From Thermolongibacillus altinsuensis (GTDB taxonomy: Bacteria; Bacillota; Bacilli; Bacillales; Anoxybacillaceae), in contig NZ_SLUL01000010.1 in NCBI RefSeq assembly GCF_004341205.1, positions 35,986 to 99,985 on the forward strand: a stretch of 64,000 nucleotides of DNA. The letters run 5' to 3'. This document shows positions 54,704 to 64,000 of the stretch, one piece after another. Position numbers and translations under genes: made by a program. The first letter of the stretch is position 1; each line of letters begins with the position of its first letter. The notes below the pieces were generated by a model. The model was not told the DNA's origin. It saw only the letters and a program-made list of their open reading frames with translations, and made no database searches.

Positions 54704-56036
54704 AATATAGTGTCATATATTGTTCGCGTTCCCACGGATGGATCGCCGTACGGAACATATCCCACTCAATTTCTTTCGCTTCAACAAAATGCTCAAATAT
54801 ATGTTTACCTAAAGCGTTGACAATCACTTCGTCTGATTTTAAGTTTTCAAGTGCTTCCGCTAATGTTGCAGGCAAGTCAACAATTCCGTTTTCAAGGCGC
54901 TCTTCTTTTGTCATCACATAAATGTTACGATCAACTGGCGCTGGAGGAGTGAGTTTATTTCTAATTCCGTCCAAACCAGCCGCTAACAGTACCGCCATGG
55001 CTAAGTACGGATTTGCTGCAGGGTCCACACTGCGCACTTCGATCCGTGTGCTCATGCCGCGTGACGCAGGAATGCGGATAAGCGGGCTACGGTTGCGAGC
55101 AGACCAAGCAACATAGCATGGCGCTTCATATCCAGGAACAAGACGTTTATAAGAGTTGACGATTGGGTTTGTTACCGCTGTAAAGTTTGGCGCATGCTTT
55201 AATACTCCGGCAATAAATTGAAGCGCTACATCACTTAATTGTAACTCACCGTTCGGATCGAAAAATGCATTTTCTCCATTTCTAAATAAAGATAGGTTGC
55301 AATGCATGCCTGAACCGTTTACACCGAACAACGGCTTTGGCATAAACGTTGCGTGCAATCCGTGTTTGCGCGCAACCGTTTTGACGACAAGCTTAAATGT
55401 TTGAATATCATCGCACGCCTTTACAGCATTTGCGTATTTAAAGTCAATTTCATGTTGTCCCGGTGCCACTTCATGGTGAGATGCTTCAATTTCAAATCCC
55501 ATTTCTTCGAGCTCTAATACGATATCGCGGCGGCAGTTTTCGCCTAAGTCTGTCGGTGCTAAGTCAAAGTAACCACCATTATCGTTTAACTCAAGAGTAG
55601 GTTCGCCTTTTTCATCTAACTTAAATAAGAAAAACTCTGGTTCTGCTCCAAGGTTGAAATCGGTAAAACCGAACTCTTCCATTTCTTTTAATACACGTTT
55701 TAAGTTGTAACGCGGACAACCCTCAAACGGCGTGCCATCTGAGTTATAGATGTCACAAATAAAGCGAGCCACTTTTCCTTTTTCTGCTGTCCACGGGAAA
55801 ATAACAAACGTGTCTAAATCCGGATACAAATACATATCCGATTCTTCAATGCGAACAAATCCTTCAATGGAGGATCCGTCAAACATCATTTTATTGTCGA
55901 GCGCCTTTTCCAATTGGCTCACAGGAATTTCAACGTTTTTAATTGTGCCGAGAATGTCCGTAAACTGCAAACGGATATACTTTACATTCTCTTCCCTTAC
56001 AATGCGCAAAATGTCTTCTCTTGTGTACTTAGCCAT
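54702..56036 (-). CDS. glnA: Glutamine synthetase, type I-alpha
   Basis: 444 residues. Makes glutamine from glutamate, ammonia and ATP. N-terminal [19 protein letters not shown] with the feedback-sensitive Arg (Arg62 in B. subtilis) retained, metal-binding [22 protein letters not shown], and [12 protein letters not shown]. It lacks the adenylylation tyrosine region of the beta type, as expected. Second gene of glnRA; with glutamine it turns GlnR into an active repressor. Confidence 0.97.
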   Translation of the reverse strand: MAKYTREDILRIVREENVKYIRLQFTDILGTIKNVEIPVSQLEKALDNKMMFDGSSIEGFVRIEESDMYLYPDLDTFVIFPWTAEKGKVARFICDIYNSDGTPFEGCPRYNLKRVLKEMEEFGFTDFNLGAEPEFFLFKLDEKGEPTLELNDNGGYFDLAPTDLGENCRRDIVLELEEMGFEIEASHHEVAPGQHEIDFKYANAVKACDDIQTFKLVVKTVARKHGLHATFMPKPLFGVNGSGMHCNLSLFRNGENAFFDPNGELQLSDVALQFIAGVLKHAPNFTAVTNPIVNSYKRLVPGYEAPCYVAWSARNRSPLIRIPASRGMSTRIEVRSVDPAANPYLAMAVLLAAGLDGIRNKLTPPAPVDRNIYVMTKEERLENGIVDLPATLAEALENLKSDEVIVNALGKHIFEHFVEAKEIEWDMFRTAIHPWEREQYMTLY

Positions 56037-56092
56037 TTCATTTCCTCCCCCAGATTCTTTCTGCTATTTATGTTAAAAATATAAAAACAAAC

Positions 56093-56521
56093 TTAATGGA
56101 AAAATCGCGCCATGTCTCCTTGACGGAGGGTAGCACGGTTGAAACGACCTGCCTGCATCAATTCAGTACGTAAAAGCTCACGCAATTCTTCTTCTGACAA
56201 ATCTTGTTTAACCACTTTTGGTGTGGCAGGTGTGTTCGATTTGTTCGGTTGTTTCGGCTGTTCGGGTTGTTCCGCTTGTTTGCGCGAAGCAAAAATTTGT
56301 TTAATACCTGCTAAATTGACTCCTTGTTCAATTAAGTCTTTAATTTCAAGAAGTCGGTCTATATCGTTAAACGAAAATAAACGACGATTTCCTTCTGTTC
56401 GTGCAGGAGAAACAAGGCCATGTTCTTCGTAATAACGAATTTGTCGTGCAGATAGACCTGTTAGCTGCATCACAATTCCAATTGGAAACAACGGCATGGA
56501 GCGTCGAATATGGCTACTCAT
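56093..56521 (-). CDS. glnR: Nitrogen-regulatory repressor GlnR
   Basis: 142-residue MerR-family protein. N-terminal winged helix ([41 protein letters not shown], seen in parts), dimerisation helix, then a Gln/Pro-rich linker ([16 protein letters not shown]) and the C-terminal [17 protein letters not shown] peptide that senses glutamine-bound GlnA. The start at 56521 (MSSHIRRSM) has GGAGG six bases upstream. Two GlnR boxes upstream indicate autoregulation. Confidence 0.96.
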   Translation of the reverse strand: MSSHIRRSMPLFPIGIVMQLTGLSARQIRYYEEHGLVSPARTEGNRRLFSFNDIDRLLEIKDLIEQGVNLAGIKQIFASRKQAEQPEQPKQPNKSNTPATPKVVKQDLSEEELRELLRTELMQAGRFNRATLRQGDMARFFH

Positions 56522-56552
56522 GTCGGTTCCTCCCTCATCTCTACTTGCCTTT

Positions 56553-56603
56553 ATTTTACACCATGTCAAAAATCATGTCAATTACATGTTATGTTTTATC
56601 ACA
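56553..56603 (-). promoter_or_regulatory. glnRA promoter with two GlnR boxes
   Basis: Minus-strand -35 TTGACA (56581-56576), 17 bases, -10 TAAAAT (56558-56553). Box 1, TGTTATGTTTTATCACA (56587-56603), fits TGTNA-N7-TNACA; box 2 (56564-56580) fits with one mismatch and covers -35 and spacer. Confidence 0.85.
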
Positions 56604-56647
56604 TCATTTTTTTCTGAAAATAAAGAAAAAATGAAAGGAGGATTCTT

Positions 56648-57916
56648 TTACAATTGAATGAGTTTTTTCTCCATCAACTGATCGATCGCAATACAAATCG
56701 CAATTTTGACATGAGAGTAGGTCAATCCCCCTTGCACATAAGCAACATATGGAGGCCGAATCGGTCCATCTGCAGATAGCTCAATGCTTGCTCCTTGAAT
56801 AAATGTTCCTGCCGCCATGATCACATCATCTTCGTACCCCGGCATATAGTTCGGATACGGGGTAAAATGAGCATTAACAGGAGAGGCATGCTGAATCGCT
56901 TGACAAAACGCAATCATCTTTTCCCGGTCATCAAACTGGACAGATTGAATGAGATCGGTCCGCTTGGCATTCCATTTCGGATATGTATTCATTCCGATTT
57001 TCTCTAATAATGCTGCTGTAAATACAGCGCCTTTCAACGCTTGTCCGACCACATGAGGAGCTAAGAAAAAGCCTTGGTACATTTCTTGCAAGCTGTAAAG
57101 GGATGCCCCGGCTTCCGCCCCAATTCCCGGCGAAGTCATTCGATAGGCACATGCCTGCACGTATTCTTTTTTTCCGACAATATATCCTCCCGTCTTCGCA
57201 AGCCCTCCGCCTGGATTTTTAATGAGCGAGCCAGCGATTAAATCCGCACCAACATGGCACGGTTCCTGCTCTTCAACAAACTCTCCATAACAGTTATCAA
57301 CAAACACAACCACATCTGGTTTGATGGATTTAACAAAATCAATCATCTCTTTGATTTCAGCAATCGTGAACGATGGGCGCGGGTCGTATCCCTTTGAACG
57401 TTGAATTCCGATCATTTTTGTTCGTTCGTTGATCGCATTTTTGACTGCTTGAAAGTCGACCTTCCCCTCTTCTGTTAGCGGAACGCTTTTATAACCAATA
57501 TGAAACTCCTTCAATGAGCCGATTCCGCTACCGCGAATGCCGACAATTTCTTCAAGTGTGTCATATGGCTTTCCCGTAATGTAAAGAAGTTCATCACCAG
57601 GGCGAAGAATGCCAAATAAAGCAATCGAAATCGCATGTGTTCCAGAGATGATTTGCGGACGAACAAGTCCCGCTTCTCCGCCAAATACATCGGCATACAC
57701 GCGTTCTAATGTGTCGCGCCCGATATCATCGTAACCATATCCAGTTGATGGAATAAAATGCGTATCGCTTATTTGATGACGTCGAAAACTTTGCAAGACG
57801 CGGTATTGATTGTAGTCAATTCGTTCATCGATTTCTTTATGAATCGAAGCAATTTGTGCTTCTACTTCTTTGACGAGTGATGCAATTTTTTCTCCGTGTT
57901 TTAAATGTTGAAACAT
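56648..57916 (-). CDS. ynbB: PLP-dependent Cys/Met-metabolism-fold protein YnbB
   Basis: 422 residues, the family annotated aluminium-resistance protein or methionine gamma-lyase-like. PLP-lysine in the GSLIKNPGGGLAKTGGYIVG segment, substrate/PLP region SGTHAISIALFGILRPGDELLYITG. Real reaction unknown. Start at 57916 (MFQHLKHGEK) chosen for family length and a GAAAGGG upstream. Lies between hflX and glnR as in B. subtilis. Confidence 0.9.
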   Translation of the reverse strand: MFQHLKHGEKIASLVKEVEAQIASIHKEIDERIDYNQYRVLQSFRRHQISDTHFIPSTGYGYDDIGRDTLERVYADVFGGEAGLVRPQIISGTHAISIALFGILRPGDELLYITGKPYDTLEEIVGIRGSGIGSLKEFHIGYKSVPLTEEGKVDFQAVKNAINERTKMIGIQRSKGYDPRPSFTIAEIKEMIDFVKSIKPDVVVFVDNCYGEFVEEQEPCHVGADLIAGSLIKNPGGGLAKTGGYIVGKKEYVQACAYRMTSPGIGAEAGASLYSLQEMYQGFFLAPHVVGQALKGAVFTAALLEKIGMNTYPKWNAKRTDLIQSVQFDDREKMIAFCQAIQHASPVNAHFTPYPNYMPGYEDDVIMAAGTFIQGASIELSADGPIRPPYVAYVQGGLTYSHVKIAICIAIDQLMEKKLIQL

Positions 57917-57930
57917 ACAACAAACCCTTT

Positions 57931-59196
57931 CTATTTTTGGTATATTCTTAGTTGTCCATGAAGCGGATGCGTTGGTAATACATACCCTTTGCATTCATAC
58001 ATGCCATTTTGTTCGTTGTAATGCAATTCGCGTAAAATCGTTTCCGTTTTTAGTTGAGAAAGCAGTTTTCCTTCAAAGGTTGGAATCAGTACATGATACG
58101 GAGTCATCAGTTCAATCATTGTTTCCTCAATAAACTGCCGCAGCTGCTGCAAATCGTGTTGGTTCAATGCGCTAATGGTAATAGAAGCGGTTTTTGAGCT
58201 TGGCACAAAATCAGGATGAACAATATCGCGTTTGTTATAAACGGTAACGATCGGAATCGACGAAACATCCAACTCTTCTAGTAATTCATAAACCGTTTGT
58301 TCATGGTGATAGTAATCCGGATTCGATGAGTCAACGATGTGTAAAATCAAGTCCGCTTCTTTCACCTCTTCAAGCGTCGAACGGAAAGCAGCCACTAATG
58401 TCGTCGGCAAGTCTTGAATAAAGCCAACCGTATCAGTCAAAAGAGCCGTATATCCGCTTGGGAGAGTCAATTTTCGCGTTAATGGATCCAGTGTTGCGAA
58501 CAACAAATTTTCTTCAAACGAATCTGCATGCGTCAAACGATTAAATAATGTCGACTTTCCCGCATTCGTATAACCAACGAGAGAAATTTGAAACACATGA
58601 TTTTTTTTGCGGCGCTCGCGATAACGTTCGCGATGTTCCTTAACCATTTTTAACTGTTCTTTAATTTCATCAATACGGCGATGAATATGGCGACGGTCCG
58701 TTTCTAATTTCGTCTCTCCAGGTCCTCTCGTCCCGATTCCTCCACCAAGGCGAGATAATTCCGTTCCTTGGCCGCTCAAGCGAGGCAGTAAATATTGCAG
58801 TTGCGCAAGTTCTACTTGCAGTTTTCCTTCTCTTGATCGTGCGCGTTGAGCGAATATATCTAAAATGAGTTGCGTGCGGTCAATGACTCGCGTGTTCAGT
58901 TGGCGAGAAAGATTACGGTTTTGACTTGGAGATAACTCATCATTGAAAATGACAACATCTGGTTCAAATTGTTCTACAAGCCGGATGAGCTCTTCGACTT
59001 TTCCTTTTCCAATATACGTAGCGGGATGAATCGTTTCCCGTTTTTGCGTTAGCATCATGACAACTTCGCCGTTTGCCGTATGGACAAGCGATTTTAATTC
59101 TTCCATCGAATACGAAAATCGCTCATCGTCTACGTTTGGAAGCTGACAGCCGACTAAAATGACTTTTTCCCGTTCGTTTGTTTGCAAGTCTTTCAA
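57931..59196 (-). CDS. hflX: Ribosome-associated GTPase HflX
   Basis: 421 residues. N-terminal HflX domain ([34 protein letters not shown], in parts), coiled coil, then a GTPase with G1 [10 protein letters not shown]3 [10 protein letters not shown] and G4 NKRD. It splits stalled or stressed 70S ribosomes. The likely start is TTG at 59196: AGGAGG lies exactly seven bases before it, whereas the in-frame ATG at 59202 is only one base from AGGAGG. It ends 15 bases before ynbB. Confidence 0.94.
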   Translation of the reverse strand: MKDLQTNEREKVILVGCQLPNVDDERFSYSMEELKSLVHTANGEVVMMLTQKRETIHPATYIGKGKVEELIRLVEQFEPDVVIFNDELSPSQNRNLSRQLNTRVIDRTQLILDIFAQRARSREGKLQVELAQLQYLLPRLSGQGTELSRLGGGIGTRGPGETKLETDRRHIHRRIDEIKEQLKMVKEHRERYRERRKKNHVFQISLVGYTNAGKSTLFNRLTHADSFEENLLFATLDPLTRKLTLPSGYTALLTDTVGFIQDLPTTLVAAFRSTLEEVKEADLILHIVDSSNPDYYHHEQTVYELLEELDVSSIPIVTVYNKRDIVHPDFVPSSKTASITISALNQHDLQQLRQFIEETMIELMTPYHVLIPTFEGKLLSQLKTETILRELHYNEQNGMYECKGYVLPTHPLHGQLRIYQK

Positions 59197-59380
59197 TCTC
59201 ATACCTCCTTTCTTTCTGTATAGATTGAAGTTAATTTTTCGACATATGTTATTTTTCCCCTCGATGTCGGGGATCACATATCATATGATGAAGCAAGCCT
59301 TTATTAATCATAGCAAATCTTTTTGGAAATCGCTATGAGTCGAAAATGATGGTGTGAGTCAATTTTTTGTAAAAAAATTT

Positions 59381-59486
59381 GGCAGACTGGGCATGCGAAC
59401 CGTATGCCAATCCGAACGAAGAACACTCCACGGACCAATATATTTGTCCGATGGCATTCTCGTTCGGAAAAAGTGGCAGAAAATTA
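59381..59486 (+). repeat. Structured dispersed repeat, degenerate copy C
   Basis: Shares with copy B the GGCATGC hairpin (here GGCATGC/GTATGCC) and the long arm CCGAACG...CGGAC / GTCCG...CGTTCGG, then AAGTGGCAGAAAA. Paired positions have changed together relative to B (A-T to G-C in two stems). The left third is lost or diverged; a terminus-like TTTTTCGACATA lies at 59236. Imperfect 14-bp direct repeats AGYCGAAAATGATG (59338, 59509) flank it. It lies in the gene-free stretch 59197-59587. Confidence 0.72.
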
Positions 59487-59587
59487 TCTTCCCATAAACA
59501 TGTTACTCAGCCGAAAATGATGATTGATTTTCGGATTCATTCTTCTTACAATCTTTACATGGAAAGTATATAGAAAGGGCTTTGCTT

Positions 59588-60199
59588 ATGACGTGGGAAG
59601 TGTTAAGCATCATCGGTACCATTGCTTTTGCGATTAGCGGAGCGATTGTGGCAATGGAAGAAGAGTACGATTTACTCGGCGTGTATATTCTCGGCATTGT
59701 GACGGCCTTTGGCGGCGGAGCGATCCGCAACGTATTGATTGGCGTTCCTGTATCCGCTCTTTGGCAACAAGAATCGTTATTTTTAGTCGCGTTTATTTCT
59801 ATGACGCTCGTTTATTTATTCCCGCAAAAAATGTTGCCGCATTGGCAGCGATGGGGAAATTTTTTTGATGCGATCGGTTTATCCGCTTTTGCGATCCAAG
59901 GAGCTTTGTATGCGGTAAAAATGAATCATCCGCTCAGTGCTGTGATCGTGGCCGCTGTGTTAACAGGTAGCGGCGGAGGAATCATTCGCGATGTTCTTGC
60001 AGGACGAAAACCGCTTGTTCTTCGCGCTGAAATTTATGCAGCATGGGCCATTGTTGCAGGGTTAGCCATCGGTACAGGCTTAGCTAAATCGCCTGTTCAA
60101 CTCTATATTTTGTTTATCGTTGTCACCGTGTTACGCATTTTATCTTACACGTATAATTGGAAGTTACCGAATAAATCATTAAAAACAGAAACATTATAA
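59588..60199 (+). CDS. TRIC/UPF0126-family membrane channel
   Basis: 203 residues, seven helices from two inverted repeats, each with a glycine signature: TAFGGGAIRNVLIG and TGSGGGIIRDVLAG. Prokaryotic TRIC proteins form trimers that conduct small ions. The ATG at 59588 has AAAGGG eight bases upstream. Monocistronic; a terminator follows. Confidence 0.92.
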   Translation: MTWEVLSIIGTIAFAISGAIVAMEEEYDLLGVYILGIVTAFGGGAIRNVLIGVPVSALWQQESLFLVAFISMTLVYLFPQKMLPHWQRWGNFFDAIGLSAFAIQGALYAVKMNHPLSAVIVAAVLTGSGGGIIRDVLAGRKPLVLRAEIYAAWAIVAGLAIGTGLAKSPVQLYILFIVVTVLRILSYTYNWKLPNKSLKTETL

Positions 60200-60230
60200 A
60201 AAGCAGCGCAAAGTGCTTGCGCTGCTTTTC
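60198..60230. terminator. Bidirectional terminator TRIC / thiolase
   Basis: AAGCAGCGCAA/TTGCGCTGCTT hairpin with flanking A and T runs, between convergent genes. Confidence 0.85.
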
Positions 60231-60232
60231 TT

Positions 60233-61387
60233 CTACTCGCTCCATCGCTCGATGATGGTAGCCGTTGCCATACCATGACCAATACAAATCGTTAATAACC
60301 CATATTTTCCTTGTCTTCGTTCAAGTTCATGAACAAGCGAGGTCATCAGCTTGACACCTGTTGCTCCTAGCGGATGACCCAAGGCGATGGCGCCACCGTT
60401 CACATTGACTTTCGAAAACGGAGCACCGATCTCTTTTTGCCACGCTAAAACGACAGGAGCAAACGCTTCGTTAATTTCCACAAGATCGATATCGTTGATC
60501 GTCAACCCAGCTTTTTGTAATACTTTTTTTGTTGCGGGGATCACACCATCAAGCATATAAGTCGGGTCAGATCCTACGACCACTTGGGCGATGATTTTCG
60601 CCTTTGGTTTTAATCCCAGTTGCAATGCTTTTTGAAGCTCCATTAATAGCACAGCGGCGGCTCCATCGCTCATTTGACTTGCATTTCCTGCGGTAATCTT
60701 TCCGTCTTGCTTAAAAACAGGCTTTAGTGAAGCAAGCGCTTCGAGCGATGTATCTTTACGCGGACCTTCGTCGGCGGTAACCGTGATTGCGTTTCCATCT
60801 TTATCAAGCCCTTGAACCGGTACAATTTCTTGATCAAATATTCCGTTTTCTTGAGCAGTAATGGCGCGCCGATGACTTTCATACGCATACTCATCTAATT
60901 GCTCGCGCGTCAAATGATATTTTTCAGCGATTAGCTCTGCAGAAATTCCTTGATGCACAAACTCGTATTTTTCATGTAGAGACGGCGGAATGGTCCGTTC
61001 ATTTCCATCGCTTAAAATCGGTACTTTCGTCATGCTTTCGACACCTGCAGCAATCGTAACATCCATATCGCCTGATTTAATTTCCTGCGCTGCGAAATGA
61101 AGCGCTTGTTGGCCAGAACCGCACATCCGATTGATTTGTACTGCTGGCACCTCAACCGGAAAACCTGCTTCTAAAGCGGCGAGACGCCCAATGTTATACC
61201 CTTGCTCAGCGATCGGAGTGACACACCCCATCACAATATCTTCCACTAATTCTTTCGACAGTCCCGCCCGCTTCACAACTTCATCCAGTACCGCAGCTGC
61301 CAAATGAACGGGATGAACATCGCGAAACACGCCGTTTCGTTTGCCGACAGGAGTGCGCACCGCTTCGACAATGACGACTTCTCTCAT
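60233..61387 (-). CDS. Acetyl-CoA acyltransferase (thiolase)
   Basis: 384 residues, type II thiolase. Acyl-enzyme Cys in NRMCGSGQQALHFAA, His in NGGAIALGHPLGATG, and base Cys in LTICIGHGMA. Cleaves 3-ketoacyl-CoA in beta-oxidation, or condenses two acetyl-CoA. Third gene of a ligase-dehydrogenase-thiolase operon on the minus strand, which favours the degradative role. Chain-length preference not predictable. Confidence 0.93.
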   Translation of the reverse strand: MREVVIVEAVRTPVGKRNGVFRDVHPVHLAAAVLDEVVKRAGLSKELVEDIVMGCVTPIAEQGYNIGRLAALEAGFPVEVPAVQINRMCGSGQQALHFAAQEIKSGDMDVTIAAGVESMTKVPILSDGNERTIPPSLHEKYEFVHQGISAELIAEKYHLTREQLDEYAYESHRRAITAQENGIFDQEIVPVQGLDKDGNAITVTADEGPRKDTSLEALASLKPVFKQDGKITAGNASQMSDGAAAVLLMELQKALQLGLKPKAKIIAQVVVGSDPTYMLDGVIPATKKVLQKAGLTINDIDLVEINEAFAPVVLAWQKEIGAPFSKVNVNGGAIALGHPLGATGVKLMTSLVHELERRQGKYGLLTICIGHGMATATIIERWSE

Positions 61388-61405
61388 GATCGTTCTCTCC
61401 TTCGT

Positions 61406-62257
61406 TTATTCGTTGTATGTGTAAAACCCTTTTCCTGTTTTTCTTCCTAAATATCCCGCCTCAACAAGCTTTCGTAACGTTTGCGGCGGACGGAAACGGT
61501 CACCGTATGCTTCAGTCAGATTTTCACTGACAAATAGCATCGTATCTAAGCCGACTAAATCGGCAAGCTCTAATGGTCCCATCGGATAATTTAAGCCGAG
61601 GCGAACGGCTTTATCGATATGTTCCGCAGACGCCACTCCTTCTTCGTACATGCGAATACATTCAATCATGTGCGCCGCAAGCGCCCTGGTCGTCACAAAC
61701 CCTTGCATATCTTTTACGATCACCGTTTCCTTGCCAATTTCTTCGGATAATTGTTGAATCGTTTCAACCGTTTCTTCCGAAGTCGTTACTCCTTTAACGA
61801 TTTCGATTAACTTCATAACCGGAGCAGGGTTAAACCAATGCATGCCGACAACTTGATCCGGACGTGTCGTCGCCGAAGCAATCGCGGTGACGCTTAATTC
61901 TGATGTATTCGTTGCTAAAATCGCCTCGCGTTTCGCATAACGATCCAACTCTTGAAAAATATTTTTCTTTAATTGTAAATTTTCTGGAACAGCTTCAATC
62001 ACAACATCTGCATCTTTAACAGCGTCTTGTAAATTTGTATTGATTTGAATGCGCTCGATCACTTGCTTCGCTTCTTGTTCCGATAATTTCCCTGCTTTGA
62101 CAAAACGAGAGAGGCTTTTTTGAATCGAATTCATTCCTTTTTCAAGAGCAACGTCCGAAATATCATATAAATAAACGTTTTTCTTTCCCATCGCAACGGA
62201 TTGAGCAATGCCGCTTCCCATCAAACCTGCACCAATGACAGCGATTGTTTGTACCAT
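61406..62257 (-). CDS. 3-hydroxyacyl-CoA (3-hydroxybutyryl-CoA) dehydrogenase
   Basis: 283 residues, the short stand-alone form. NAD-binding GAGLMGSGIAQSVAM, catalytic His in GMHWFNPAPVMKLIEI, and Glu in the same segment; C-terminal helical domain with GPLELADLVGLDTML. Oxidises 3-hydroxyacyl-CoA in beta-oxidation (MmgB-type). Start at 62257 has GGAGGGG seven bases upstream. Lies 18 bases upstream of the thiolase gene. Confidence 0.94.
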   Translation of the reverse strand: MVQTIAVIGAGLMGSGIAQSVAMGKKNVYLYDISDVALEKGMNSIQKSLSRFVKAGKLSEQEAKQVIERIQINTNLQDAVKDADVVIEAVPENLQLKKNIFQELDRYAKREAILATNTSELSVTAIASATTRPDQVVGMHWFNPAPVMKLIEIVKGVTTSEETVETIQQLSEEIGKETVIVKDMQGFVTTRALAAHMIECIRMYEEGVASAEHIDKAVRLGLNYPMGPLELADLVGLDTMLFVSENLTEAYGDRFRPPQTLRKLVEAGYLGRKTGKGFYTYNE

Positions 62258-62281
62258 CAAAACCCCTCCAATTGCATTGTA

Positions 62282-63895
62282 TTATTTAACATTTGAAAAA
62301 TATTCGCGCAGTTGCTCACGTAATTTTAATTTCAAAAATTTTCCGACACTTGTTTTCGGAATTTCCTTCATAAACACCACATCGTCCGGAAGCCACCATT
62401 TCGCAAACTGCGGTCGTAAAAAGTCATATAGCTCTTCTTTTGTCACGGTCTTGCCTTCTTTTACGACAACGCAAGCGATCGGACGTTCTTGCCACTGCGG
62501 ATGCGGGACAGCGACAACCGCTGCTTCAAACACCGCTTCATGCGCCATTAACGCATTTTCTAAATCGACAGAAGAAATCCATTCCCCACCGCTTTTAATG
62601 ACATCTTTTGTGCGGTCAACAATTTTGATAAATCCTTCTTCATCGATTGTCACGACATCGCCTGTGTATAGCCAACCATCGCGAAACGCTGTTTGGCTTC
62701 GCTCGTCATTGTAGTATTCATCGGCAATCCACGGTCCGCGCAAACATAGCTCTCCCATTTCGATTCCGTCCCATTTGACATCGCCATCTTTCCCGACGAT
62801 TTTCATTTCCAACCCCGGAACAAGGATTCCTTGTTTGGCGCGAATGTCTAATTTTTCCTCGTTTGATAAGTGTTGTTGGTAGCTTTTTAGACGAGAAAGA
62901 AGAACAAGCGGGCTCGTCTCCGTCATCCCGTAAGCGTGGATAAATGGAATGCGATATTTTTCTTCAAACGCGCGAATCATTCCTTTTGGCGCTGCCGCTC
63001 CCCCGCATAAAATACGAGTCAAACTGCTTAAGTCGTAATTTCCTTTTTCCAACTCGTTCAATAATCCAAGCCAAATGGTCGGCACTCCTGCCGCGAGCGT
63101 TACTTTTTCCGCTTCCATTAATTCTGCAATCGTTTTTGGTGTAAACGACGGACCCGGCATTACTAATGTCGTGCCATACCACGTAGCGGCAAAAGGGAGC
63201 CCCCAAGCGTTTGCATGAAACATCGGCACAACCGGCATGGCGACATCCGCTTCAGATAGCGCCGCACTATCCGCTAATCCAAGCGCCATGCTGTGTAACA
63301 CAATGCCGCGATGGGAGTACACAACGCCTTTTGGATTTCCAGTTGTTGCCGATGTATAGCACATTCCTGCTGGACTATTTTCGTCTAAATCTTTTACGAA
63401 TGAAAAGGTTGGATTCCCTTTTTCAAGAAGCTCTTCATAATGATAAACCGGATCAAGCGTCGTCTCCGGAAGCGTTTTCTCATCTGTCATAATCACAAAC
63501 GCACGCACATTCGGAATCTCGTCTTTTACTTTCTCGATGAGCGGAAGCAAGTCATCATCGACAAGCAGCACCCGATCATCGGCATGATTAATAATATAGG
63601 AAATGTGTTGCGGTGAAAGACGAATGTTAATCGTATGGAGAACGGCCCCTATTCCTGGAATCGCAAAGTACGCTTCCAAATGGCGATGGTGGTTCCAAGC
63701 AAATGTACCGACCCGGTCGCCGACTTCGACCCCGAGCTGTTTTAATGCGCTTGCAAGCCGTCTCGTTCGCTCGCCGATTTCTTTATAGGTGTGGCGCACA
63801 ACACCATGTTTCATGCGTGAGATGACTTGCTTTTTCGGAAAAAATGTTTCTGCCCTCTCAAGCATTGTCGCAATATTTAATGGAACATTCATCAT
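62282..63895 (-). CDS. Fatty-acid/acyl-CoA ligase
   Basis: 537 residues, ANL superfamily. P-loop-like A3 TSATTGNPKGVVYSHRG, A5 AYGMTETSPLVLL, A7/A8 DGWLYTGDVVTIDEEGFIKIVDRTKD, and the A10 catalytic Lys near the C terminus in PKTSVGKFLK. Activates a medium- or long-chain fatty acid to the CoA thioester. First gene of the operon. AGGGAGG precedes the ATG by ten bases. Upstream bases to the window end contain the promoter region, not resolved. Confidence 0.94.
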   Translation of the reverse strand: MMNVPLNIATMLERAETFFPKKQVISRMKHGVVRHTYKEIGERTRRLASALKQLGVEVGDRVGTFAWNHHRHLEAYFAIPGIGAVLHTINIRLSPQHISYIINHADDRVLLVDDDLLPLIEKVKDEIPNVRAFVIMTDEKTLPETTLDPVYHYEELLEKGNPTFSFVKDLDENSPAGMCYTSATTGNPKGVVYSHRGIVLHSMALGLADSAALSEADVAMPVVPMFHANAWGLPFAATWYGTTLVMPGPSFTPKTIAELMEAEKVTLAAGVPTIWLGLLNELEKGNYDLSSLTRILCGGAAAPKGMIRAFEEKYRIPFIHAYGMTETSPLVLLSRLKSYQQHLSNEEKLDIRAKQGILVPGLEMKIVGKDGDVKWDGIEMGELCLRGPWIADEYYNDERSQTAFRDGWLYTGDVVTIDEEGFIKIVDRTKDVIKSGGEWISSVDLENALMAHEAVFEAAVVAVPHPQWQERPIACVVVKEGKTVTKEELYDFLRPQFAKWWLPDDVVFMKEIPKTSVGKFLKLKLREQLREYFSNVK

Positions 63896-64000
63896 CGTGA
63901 ATCAACCTCCCTCTATAAAATAACGATTTTCTCGTTTTTTCTTTGAATTTCTTCGATTTTCATGAACATAGACGTTTTGTAGACATCAGAAATAAGGATA

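Overview
The window reads as chromosome of a spore-forming member of the Bacillaceae, most likely a moderately thermophilic Anoxybacillus/Parageobacillus-type organism (inference from gene order, AT-leaning base composition, minor spore proteins SspL, SspO and SspP, a KinB-like kinase and a bacilliredoxin). Most identifications rest on protein motifs and on gene order shared with Bacillus subtilis; no database search was run.

Layout. 1-6866: edge of a dicarboxylate symporter, a small basic protein, then the ypiP-brxA-ilvD block, an SLH-domain gene split by an IS630-family element, and a conserved unknown gene. 6958-16749: metA, a drug-efflux pump with its PadR regulator, two methyltransferase/RraA-type genes, topB with a DUF457 membrane protein, a membrane acyltransferase and an orphan hemD. 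16955-19981: KinB-like histidine kinase, Fur-controlled flavodoxin, and yidC2 preceded by a MifM-like arrest-peptide ORF. 20081-23621: fruRKA operon. 23944-30574: a clade II (Sec-type) nitrous-oxide reductase operon, cytochrome c-nosZ-nosB-nosD-nosY-nosF-lipoprotein, behind an FNR-type site. 30808-34583: a deleted IS1182-like remnant, then glpP-glpF-glpK with a cre site and an antiterminator leader. 34599-37701: YjbQ-family protein and a PAS-GAF-PAS-GGDEF-EAL protein. 37712-42293: cspD-ypzA-ypeQ-ypeP-ypdP, an EamA transporter and sspL. 42391-44040: a complete IS1182-family element. 44115-54672: acnA, sspO, sspP, yneK, ccdC-yneI-ccdA, yneF, tkt, ynzC-yneB-yneA and lexA, in the order known from B. 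subtilis. 54702-59196: glnA-glnR, ynbB, hflX. 59588-63895: a TRIC-like channel and a three-gene fatty-acid degradation operon.

Regulation is unusually legible: promoters with Fur, LexA, GlnR, CcpA, CcpC-like, FNR-like and PadR-like sites are visible, and several genes use TTG or GTG starts fixed by their ribosome binding sites. In B. subtilis metA and cspD lie close together; here about 30 kb (drug efflux, fru, nos, glp) separates them.

The two most interesting signals are (i) a MifM-like upstream ORF whose acidic arrest motif sits just before a hairpin hiding the yidC2 ribosome binding site, and whose reading frame runs into yidC2, and (ii) a dispersed, multi-hairpin intergenic repeat (14457-14640, 39829-40029, degenerate copy near 59381-59486) with compensatory base changes in its central stem.
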